A stretch of 11,998 bases of DNA from an uncultured Campylobacter sp. (GTDB lineage Bacteria; Campylobacterota; Campylobacteria; Campylobacterales; Campylobacteraceae): assembly GCF_938018035.1 (NCBI RefSeq), contig NZ_CALIJF010000054.1, positions 1 through 11,998 on the forward strand, in the 5' to 3' direction. Of this stretch, positions 6,496-11,998 are shown piece after piece. Within the stretch, counting starts at the first letter, position 1; every line of letters begins with the position of its first letter. The position numbers and the translations under genes were made by a program. A model generated the notes under the pieces. It was not told the DNA's origin. It saw nothing but the letters and a program-made list of their open reading frames with translations, and ran no database searches.

Positions 6496-6865
6496 TTATC
6501 TAGAGCTCCGCCTAAAATTTTAAAATTTCGGCCGTGGATTTTGCTTGCATATTTTCTCGCTTTTAAATTTCATACACTATCGCTTTTATGCTACTTTCAA
6601 TATAAAAATAGTGTGGAATTTTGCTGTAGAATTTTGCACGTGTCTTTTAAAAGTGGTCTGAAATTTTAAAGATCTGTGTCTGCTTTAAATTCCGTGATTA
6701 TTAAATTTTAAAATTCCATATGCAAAGAAATTTTAAAATTTTAAATCTGGTTCGATAAAGGGATTTTGCTAGGCGGCGGGATTATAAAAATTCTAAAGCA
6801 ATTACTCGTAAAATTTTATAAAATCCGGATTAATTAAAATCGCTAAGCCTAAGACGATGAGGTAG
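6496..6865. other. AT-rich spacer between convergent genes, no gene seen
   Basis: About 370 bases between the plus-strand autotransporter gene and the minus-strand thioredoxin-fold gene. I see no open frame with a ribosome site, no tRNA cloverleaf and no recognisable mobile-element end. It contains several copies of AAATTTTAAAATT-type words (near 6513, 6708 and 6729), which are common in Campylobacter spacers, and a seven-base inverted repeat ACACTAT/ATAGTGT (6574-6580 and 6608-6614) with a long loop. It may be decayed sequence or just spacer. Confidence 0.5.
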
Positions 6866-6891
6866 AATTTTGCGGATCGCTCCGCAAAATT
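6866..6891 (-). terminator. Hairpin ending the selA-selB-dsb transcript
   Basis: AATTTTGCGGA (6866-6876), loop of four, TCCGCAAAATT (6881-6891): a perfect 11-pair stem, GC-rich at the top, placed nine bases beyond the stop of the minus-strand thioredoxin-fold gene. No strong T-run follows on either strand, but the A/T base of the stem and its place between convergent genes make a terminator or 3'-end stabiliser likely. Confidence 0.6.
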
Positions 6892-6900
6892 TAAAAGAGA

Positions 6901-7614
6901 TTATTTTAGCTTGTCTAGTTCGATGATGTAAGGCACTGAGTTTACCCCCGCACCGAAATATTTGGCAGCTAGGGCTTTTGCAGCATTTAGCTCGGCAGCG
7001 CTTACGTCTTTGGCACCTGCTTTGTTATCTTCGGCGTAGTATTTTCTAAAAACCGCTATCTTTTGCTCGTCAGTTTTAGCATTTTTGATCTCTTTGTAGA
7101 TGAGTGCGGATTTTGCGTGGCCGTCATCGCCGTGAACGGAGGTCATGATTATATCGACATTGTTATTTTTTAGCGTTTCTTCGATCCTTGCCATCTCTTT
7201 GCGGCAGAATGGGCACAAAGCGTCCGTCAGCATCAAAATCGTAGGTTTTTTTGGATCGTTTCCTAGCTTGATGATATTGTCTTTGCTCTCTGCTTTGAAG
7301 ACCTTACTTAGCTGTCCTGCGATGCGGTCTTGTTTGATCTGCTCCTTATAGACTACGCGTTTTTTAGGATCGATGATATCGGTAAAGATCAGATCGCCTT
7401 GGGTGAAGATGATCTCCTCTTGCGACATATTGCCTTGAGAGATTTTTAAAACGACCGCCTCAACGCCCTTTGGCTCGCTAAGTGGGATGCGCTCGGCGAC
7501 CTTTATTTCGATGCCTTGAGGCGCGCCGCCGTAGATAGATAGAATTTCGCTGTCGCTTAAAGCCGCGTTTAGGCTCGCTGCGAGCGCAACTGAAGTTAAA
7601 ATAGCTTTTTTCAT
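6901..7614 (-). CDS. Periplasmic thioredoxin-fold protein, DsbC/DsbG-like, CPFC active site
   Basis: A 237-residue exported protein. Seen: signal peptide MKKAILTSVALAASLNAAL (1-19), an N-terminal region (20-120) fitting the DsbC/G dimerisation domain, then a thioredoxin fold with the redox motif LCPFC (C134, C137) after a strand PTILMLTDA, and a cis-proline in SVPYI (P228). These fit a thiol-disulfide isomerase or reductase of the periplasm rather than a DsbA oxidase. The ATG at 7614 is preferred over 7653 because it starts the signal peptide and has AAAGGA six bases upstream. The gene is 51 bases behind selB. From memory the C. jejuni counterpart is Cj1380, in the same place after selAB, so the coupling is conserved; a role in maturing periplasmic (for example cysteine- or selenium-containing respiratory) proteins is inference. 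No gene symbol is assigned because DsbC and DsbG cannot be told apart here. Confidence 0.85.
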   Translation of the reverse strand: MKKAILTSVALAASLNAALSDSEILSIYGGAPQGIEIKVAERIPLSEPKGVEAVVLKISQGNMSQEEIIFTQGDLIFTDIIDPKKRVVYKEQIKQDRIAGQLSKVFKAESKDNIIKLGNDPKKPTILMLTDALCPFCRKEMARIEETLKNNNVDIIMTSVHGDDGHAKSALIYKEIKNAKTDEQKIAVFRKYYAEDNKAGAKDVSAAELNAAKALAAKYFGAGVNSVPYIIELDKLK

Positions 7615-7641
7615 TTTTTTCCTTTGCAAAAAATTCCGCGC

Positions 7642-7647
7642 ATTGTA
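7642..7647 (-). promoter_or_regulatory. Possible internal -10 for the thioredoxin-fold gene
   Basis: On the minus strand TACAAT, preceded by TTTTGCAC, lies in the 51-base gap after selB and would start a transcript about 20 bases before the ATG, just ahead of the ribosome site. It matches five of six bases of the -10 consensus. It suggests expression partly independent of selAB; motif evidence only. Confidence 0.35.
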
Positions 7648-7665
7648 GTGCAAAATTTTAAATTT

Positions 7666-9486
7666 TTACTTTTTCAAATAGCGCTTGTTGTCGATCGTAA
7701 CGATATTCCCCATTTTATCTAGGTACTCGAGATAGCAGATGACGAATTTCCTGCTAAGTCCAAGCTCCTCTTTGGCGTTCGTGACGTTTACGAAGCCCTC
7801 TTTTTCGATGATTGCGTAAAGGCGCTTGATCGCCAGGGATAAATTTTCAGCCTCGACGAAGAGATTGTGCGCGAGACGGACGACCTTTTTGGCGTAGGTC
7901 AGCTTCTTTAGCGCGTCATCGCCGCTACTGCGGTCGATCTCCAGCTCGTCATAGACGTTATACGGCGCTAATGGCGCGATGCCGCCCTTTTTGATGAGAT
8001 CAAAAATTTTACTCTCCAGGCTCTGTTTGAGCGCGTCAAAATCCACCCCCGATTTTACGTAAACTCCGCCCTTTTTGGAGACGATGCCGCCTCGCTCAAG
8101 CTCGCTAAGCGCACGCGCGGCAAGATCTTCGCTAGCCCACGAGAGCTTTAGGGCGATCGAGGCGGGCGAAAAGATCGCGTAGTCGTTTTTTGAGACGATA
8201 AATTTTATGAGGCTTTTTACGTCCTCGATCGCGCTTAGATCGTAAACGCATAAATTTGCTTCGTCAAAATACGTCCCTTCTATGCCGCGCGCGATCTTTA
8301 CCGCTTCGTCGTACTCCATTCCGAAGCGCTGATACGCAGAAAATAGCCCGAATCCATGCTTGTGAAAGAGGCTTAAAATTTTAAACGCTTCGGTGAAATT
8401 TCGCTTCAAAAGCGCGGTGAGAAGTACGGCTTTGCTCTGCTTTTTTAGCGGCTCAACTACGGCGTTTAGCACGCGTCCGCCGCCGATTACGCGCGAGTTT
8501 GACAAGCAGACGAAGGGTTCGCCGAATTTCAAAAACATCGTTTTGTCAAATTTAAAGCTCACGAGCTTCTCGCCGCTAGGAAGTTCTTTTAAAATGAGCG
8601 CTTTTGCTGCGCTTTGCTTGCTTCCGACGCAAAACAGCACGTCTTGATTATGCGAAATTTCGCCGCTAAAGGTGCAGTCCGCTTCATTAAAGCCGCGGAA
8701 AAAACCTTTTTTGCTTAGGATCTGCCCCTTTTGCAGCTCACTCGTTTTGGCGTCAAGGCTCAGCGCGACGCGGTTTGGAGCCTGCGCTAGCGGCGTATCC
8801 TCATCGTGTATCTGCACGCTTTTGACGTTAAAAATTTTACCCAGATCGCAGTTGTAAAGCTTTTCGCCCTTTGAAATCGCGCCGTTAATGAGGCTACCCG
8901 TTACGATGGTGCCGAGCCCCTTGAGCGAAAAGACGCGGTCGATGTAGTAGTGCACCACGCCGCCTCCTTGGCGCTGCGCGGGCTTGATATTAAAGAGATA
9001 GTTTTTCAGCTCGGCGATGCTTGCGGGATCTTTTATGCTGATAAAAAAGGTGTTTAAAATTTGCAAATCTTTAAATTTGCAGATATATTCCCTGCACTGT
9101 GCTGCGACCTCCGCCTTGCGCGCGTCGCCCACCAGATCGCACTTGCTGATACACAAGATCACGCTTTTTACCCCAAGCAGCGATAAAATTTGAATATGCT
9201 CTTTGCTTTGCGGCATCAGCCCGTCGTCCGCGGCGACTACTAGCATCGCAGCGTCGAAGGCATACGCGCCGCTAATCATCGTTTTTACTAGATTTTCGTG
9301 ACCCGGTACGTCGATGAATGCGACGTTGGTGCTCCCGGAGCGCAGATGCGAAAAGCTAAGATCGATCGTGATGCCGCGCTGCTTTTCGCTCGGCATCCTA
9401 TCGCCCTCAAAGCCGTTTAGCGCCTTGATTAACGCAGTCTTTCCGTGATCGATGTGGCCTGCGGTGCCGATGATTACGCTATTCAT
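7666..9486 (-). CDS. selB: Selenocysteine-specific translation elongation factor SelB
   Basis: A 606-residue GTPase that brings selenocysteinyl-tRNA to the ribosome at UGA codons marked by a SECIS hairpin. Length is close to E. coli SelB (614). Seen: an EF-Tu-like G domain with GTAGHIDHGKT (7-17), RGITIDL (37-43, switch I with the SelB-type ending), DVPGHE (59-64) and SKCD (114-117, in place of NKxD), then beta-barrel domains II and III (about 170-340, with GLGTIVTGSLINGAI) and the C-terminal series of winged helices (about 380-606) that bind the SECIS RNA. The ATG at 9486 has GGAG upstream and overlaps the end of selA by 8 bases (ATGAATAG), so the two are translationally coupled. All key residues seem intact. 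No SECIS or selenoprotein gene is evident in the window. Confidence 0.97.
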   Translation of the reverse strand: MNSVIIGTAGHIDHGKTALIKALNGFEGDRMPSEKQRGITIDLSFSHLRSGSTNVAFIDVPGHENLVKTMISGAYAFDAAMLVVAADDGLMPQSKEHIQILSLLGVKSVILCISKCDLVGDARKAEVAAQCREYICKFKDLQILNTFFISIKDPASIAELKNYLFNIKPAQRQGGGVVHYYIDRVFSLKGLGTIVTGSLINGAISKGEKLYNCDLGKIFNVKSVQIHDEDTPLAQAPNRVALSLDAKTSELQKGQILSKKGFFRGFNEADCTFSGEISHNQDVLFCVGSKQSAAKALILKELPSGEKLVSFKFDKTMFLKFGEPFVCLSNSRVIGGGRVLNAVVEPLKKQSKAVLLTALLKRNFTEAFKILSLFHKHGFGLFSAYQRFGMEYDEAVKIARGIEGTYFDEANLCVYDLSAIEDVKSLIKFIVSKNDYAIFSPASIALKLSWASEDLAARALSELERGGIVSKKGGVYVKSGVDFDALKQSLESKIFDLIKKGGIAPLAPYNVYDELEIDRSSGDDALKKLTYAKKVVRLAHNLFVEAENLSLAIKRLYAIIEKEGFVNVTNAKEELGLSRKFVICYLEYLDKMGNIVTIDNKRYLKK

Positions 9487-11086
9487 AAATTTCTCCGATC
9501 TTTTTTATTAAATCTTGCAAGTCGCTTTTTAAAATCGATCTGAAATCGAGCAAAAATTTATCATCCTCGATCCGCCCGATTATGCCCGCAGCGCGAAATT
9601 TTGCCTGCGTACTCTGCGGATCTGCGCCATCTAAGATCGCAAGCGCGACGCTAGGGTAGGAGGCGCCGGGCATCGTGCCGCCGCCTACGAAGGTGGTAGT
9701 AGGCACGATCTGCGATTTTACGCTGATGTGCGATTGCACTAGCTCCGCTCGCTCACGCAGCTCATCCAGGCTCAGATGGATCTGATCTATCGTCGTGATG
9801 AGGTGAAATTCTTTATTTATATACGCCTTGATCGTCTCGGCAAGCAGGCTTAGCGTGATCTTATCCACGCGCAGCATTCGCAGTAGCTGGTTTTTTCGCA
9901 GGCGCGCGATGAGCTGCCGATCTCCTAGGATGATGCCGCACTGCACGGAGCCGAAAAGCTTGTCGCCGCTAAAGCTAAGCAGCCGCACGCCGCTTTTTAA
10001 AAGCTCAAAAATGGATGGTTCGCTTTTGCCTAGCCCAAATCCTAGCTCACTCGCGTAGCCGCTTCCAAGATCGTAGTAGTCGATGATCTCGTTAAAATTG
10101 TCCTCTTTTTTCATGCTAAATTTTGCGGGGTAAATTTTAGAAATTTCGCTCTTGTCGCCCGCACTGTCTCCATGAAAACGCTCGCTCCTTTCGGACGGCT
10201 CGCCGCTATTTAAATTTAGAGCATTCGCAGAAGCTGCCGCTAAGCTTAAATCGTTCGCCGCGGAATTTAGAATTTCGCCCGCCGTATCCGACGAGCTGCC
10301 GCAAAGATTTTCTAAATTTTTAAAGCTTGCCGCTCTAAGCGCTAAAAATTCCTCTTTTTTACGAGTCGCTTTTCGCGCCAAAGCCGCAACTTCCGCAGCG
10401 CTTACGCTAGAGCTGAAGCCCGAAATTTTAAAATTTGAGCGGTGCACCTTCATCAAGATCGCCGTGTTTTCATTGATCGCTTCCTCGTAATCGTCTAGCT
10501 TGGTTTTGTTCGTAGTGCCGATCTCCACAAGCTTTGCGCCAGAGTTTGCCATCACTTCGCTTACCCGAAAGCTCCCGCCGATCTCGACTAGCTCGCCGCG
10601 GCTTACCACGACTTCGCGTCCGCGCGCGAAGGTATTTAGCACCAAAAATACCGCCGCAGCGTTGTTATTGACCACGAGCGCGTCCTGCGCGCCGAAGAGC
10701 TCGCTGCACAAAAGCGCTATGTAGTCGTATCTGTTGCCGCGCGCGCCCTCGGATAGGTCGTATTCTAAATTTGAATACGAGGTGATGATCTTTTGCGCGC
10801 GGGCTAAAATTTCGGCGCTGATGACGCTGCGGCCGAGGTTTGTGTGCAGCACGACGCCGGTTGCGTTGATGAGTGGCTTAAGGCTTAGATTTTGAAATTT
10901 TTCGTAGCGCGATTTGATGCGCGCGATGATCTCGCTTTCGCTTGCGAGCTCGCCTCCTTGCAGCACCTTTCGGCGCTCCTGTTCAATAAGCTCTTGCGCG
11001 ATTTTGATGATTTGCGGGCGGAGGCAGTTTTGAAACTCCTGTGCGTTTGCGATTTTATCGATTTTTGGTAGTTTGATTTGTTGCAT
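9479..11086 (-). CDS. selA: L-seryl-tRNA(Sec) selenium transferase SelA, with a long insertion
   Basis: This pyridoxal-phosphate enzyme converts Ser-tRNA(Sec) to Sec-tRNA(Sec) with selenophosphate. Seen: the N-terminal tRNA-binding part, LINATGVVLHTNLGRS (72-87), NNAAAVFLVLNT (141-152), ISGF (221-224), YYDLGSG (337-343), and the PLP lysine K376 in SFSGDKLFGSVQCGIILG (371-388), TTFVGGGTMPG (464-474) and a normal C-terminus. At 535 residues it is about 75-90 longer than usual (E. coli 463). The excess is a Ser/Ala/Asn/Glu-rich, low-complexity stretch at about 242-332 (bases 10091-10363), between the helix AAEVAALARKA and the strand leading to YYDLGSG. Both flanks are conserved and in frame, so it is an insertion, not a frameshift. 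The ATG at 11086 gives the expected N-terminus; its ribosome site is weak. First gene of selA-selB. Confidence 0.96.
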   Translation of the reverse strand: MQQIKLPKIDKIANAQEFQNCLRPQIIKIAQELIEQERRKVLQGGELASESEIIARIKSRYEKFQNLSLKPLINATGVVLHTNLGRSVISAEILARAQKIITSYSNLEYDLSEGARGNRYDYIALLCSELFGAQDALVVNNNAAAVFLVLNTFARGREVVVSRGELVEIGGSFRVSEVMANSGAKLVEIGTTNKTKLDDYEEAINENTAILMKVHRSNFKISGFSSSVSAAEVAALARKATRKKEEFLALRAASFKNLENLCGSSSDTAGEILNSAANDLSLAAASANALNLNSGEPSERSERFHGDSAGDKSEISKIYPAKFSMKKEDNFNEIIDYYDLGSGYASELGFGLGKSEPSIFELLKSGVRLLSFSGDKLFGSVQCGIILGDRQLIARLRKNQLLRMLRVDKITLSLLAETIKAYINKEFHLITTIDQIHLSLDELRERAELVQSHISVKSQIVPTTTFVGGGTMPGASYPSVALAILDGADPQSTQAKFRAAGIIGRIEDDKFLLDFRSILKSDLQDLIKKIGEIYE

Positions 11087-11252
11087 TGCGACCCCGATGC
11101 CTTAAAATTTAGGCGATTTTATCATTTAAAGCTTTGATTTTGCTTTATCTATAGAATTATTAATTTAAATTCGATTTACTTTAAGTGCAGAATTTAAAAG
11201 CTGTTTAGAAAATAAGAGTAAAACCCGCCTAATTATCAATTTAGGATAGATT
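11087..11252. promoter_or_regulatory. Divergent promoter region between selA and the ferredoxin-like gene
   Basis: This 166-base AT-rich gap must hold promoters for both directions. For selA (minus strand) GATAAAAT (plus positions 11116-11123) is a reasonable extended -10 with a start near 11108. For the plus-strand gene, TATAGAAT (11150-11157) is the best but weaker -10 candidate. No clear operator palindrome is visible. The shared spacer suggests the two units may be co-regulated. Confidence 0.4.
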
Positions 11253-11998
11253 ATGAAAGAACATGGATTTTACGCCGCGGGGCTAAAGGATGTCGTCTTA
11301 AGCGACGATATCGAAATTTGCGGCGATGAAGAGGGGGCGAAAAATGAGGAATTTATCGTTGCGAATTCGCCGGAACTAAAAGCGCAAATTTATGCACCCG
11401 AGATAAATTTTTATATAGAAAATTCCGCAGATGAGCCGCTACAAATCGCTAAAAACGTAGATATTTTGTATCGCGCCAAAGATATCGCCTTTGACGGTGC
11501 GCTAGATAGCGACTATCAAAAGCCCGTCGGCAAAAACGTAATTCTTGCCTGTGATGAGCCGCGAGAGGGGCTTGTGGGGCTACTTAGGCAGCACGGATTT
11601 AAGGTGATCGCGTTAAGCAGGGCCGAGATTAAGTTCGTCTACGGCGAGATTGGCGATCTTGCGGTTACGATTTTAAGCGAGCGGGATGAGGTTGAGACTG
11701 AGGCGGATTTTTTCTTGATTAGCGGTGCAGCGCCATATCAGCTACGACAAAGCGGCTGCTACGAGATCTCGGGGCTAAAAGACGATGAAATTTTAGAAAT
11801 TTTAAATTCCAAAAGCCCGGTTTATCATTATAAGAATTCCACGATCTTCGATCCTGCGATCTGCCAGTATCAAGGCAGGCGAAATGAGTTACGCGCGCCA
11901 TGCGTGGAGGTTTGCCCTACAGTGGCGATTTTGAAAAACGACGAAAAGCGCGAGTTAGTATTTTCACATATCGACTGCATCGGTTGCGGCGCGTGCGT
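11253..11998 (+). CDS. Ferredoxin-like 4Fe-4S protein, N-terminal part (3' end outside window)
   Basis: The frame runs open from ATG 11253 to the window end (248 full codons), so the C-terminus is missing. The ATG follows AGGATAGATT with AGGA at 11243-11246, a good ribosome site. Seen: about 200 N-terminal residues without a recognised motif but with alpha/beta character (GKNVILACDEPREGLVGLL, then FFLISGAAPYQL), then an iron-sulfur region: C204, C217 and C221 (in APCVEVCPTVAIL) and C242-x2-C245-x2-C248 at the very edge, the start of a bacterial ferredoxin cluster. The full protein is probably about 550 residues, as I recall for C. jejuni Cj1377c, which is also divergent from selA. Such proteins sit near formate dehydrogenase genes in related species, so a role in electron transfer or assembly around selenium-dependent formate oxidation is likely but inferred. 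There is no signal peptide, so it should be cytoplasmic. Confidence 0.8.
   Translation, partial: MKEHGFYAAGLKDVVLSDDIEICGDEEGAKNEEFIVANSPELKAQIYAPEINFYIENSADEPLQIAKNVDILYRAKDIAFDGALDSDYQKPVGKNVILACDEPREGLVGLLRQHGFKVIALSRAEIKFVYGEIGDLAVTILSERDEVETEADFFLISGAAPYQLRQSGCYEISGLKDDEILEILNSKSPVYHYKNSTIFDPAICQYQGRRNELRAPCVEVCPTVAILKNDEKRELVFSHIDCIGCGAC

Noticed and set aside
6500..6760. Repeated AAATTTTAAAATTT-type words as a repeat array
   Set aside because: Copies are irregularly spaced and the same words occur throughout the window, inside genes too; a genome-wide composition habit.
6745..6765. GGTTCGAT resembling a tRNA T-loop
   Set aside because: The flanking bases do not form a T-stem and no acceptor, D or anticodon arms can be drawn around it.
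7615..7653. Start of the thioredoxin-fold gene at 7653
   Set aside because: It would put 13 residues ahead of a good signal peptide and lacks a ribosome site; ATG 7614 has AAAGGA six bases upstream.
9828..10724. Plus-strand open frames opposite selA
   Set aside because: Ser/Arg/Leu-rich shadow translations of a conserved gene, with no ribosome site or family features.
11719..11901. Minus-strand open frame of 60 codons
   Set aside because: It is antisense to the well-supported ferredoxin-like gene, which has a ribosome site and cysteine motifs.

Overview
The window looks like a chromosomal segment of a Campylobacter species, probably one of the higher-GC (oral or gingival type) members. The evidence is the many AAATTTTAAAATTT-type words in spacers, the rpmI-rplT pair without infC beside it, and a ferredoxin-like gene divergent from a selA-selB-thioredoxin-fold gene set. 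From memory, C. jejuni has the same selenium arrangement (Cj1377c / Cj1378-Cj1380). The species is not settled by sequence reading alone.

Layout. (1) 2-3524, plus strand: the tail of a glycan locus. It holds the end of a GtrA-family membrane protein, a GtrB/DPM1-like polyprenyl-phosphate glycosyltransferase, a second family-2 glycosyltransferase and a Wzx-like flippase. The genes nearly abut or overlap and form an operon. The last two are much more AT-rich than the rest of the window and both start with TTG, as expected of exchangeable surface-glycan cassettes. (2) 3591-4347: a promoter, ribosomal protein genes rpmI (L35) and rplT (L20), and a strong intrinsic terminator. (3) 4340-6495: a large nested inverted repeat, then a gene for an exported protein with a spherulin-4-like (GH135-type) glycosidase domain fused to an autotransporter beta-barrel. 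An in-frame TAA cuts the barrel; the missing barrel end, including the terminal Phe, continues in the same frame for 96 codons. (4) 6400-6900: about 500 bases without a recognisable gene, holding hairpins and AT palindromes. (5) 6901-11086, minus strand: selA, selB (8-base overlap) and a periplasmic thioredoxin-fold CPFC protein. (6) 11253 to the window end, plus strand: the N-terminal part of a ferredoxin-like 4Fe-4S protein, divergent from selA.

How the genes work together. SelA makes Sec-tRNA and SelB delivers it at UGA codons; in Campylobacter the main client is formate dehydrogenase, with which the divergent ferredoxin-like protein may also act (inference). selC, selD and the formate dehydrogenase genes are not in this window. 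The glycan genes would build, flip and decorate a lipid-linked surface sugar. The autotransporter would display a glycosidase on the outer face, possibly acting on amino-sugar exopolysaccharide, but its reading frame is broken here. The most interesting items are this glycosidase-autotransporter fusion with its in-frame stop, the stacked inverted repeats in its leader, and an unusual insertion of about 90 residues in SelA.
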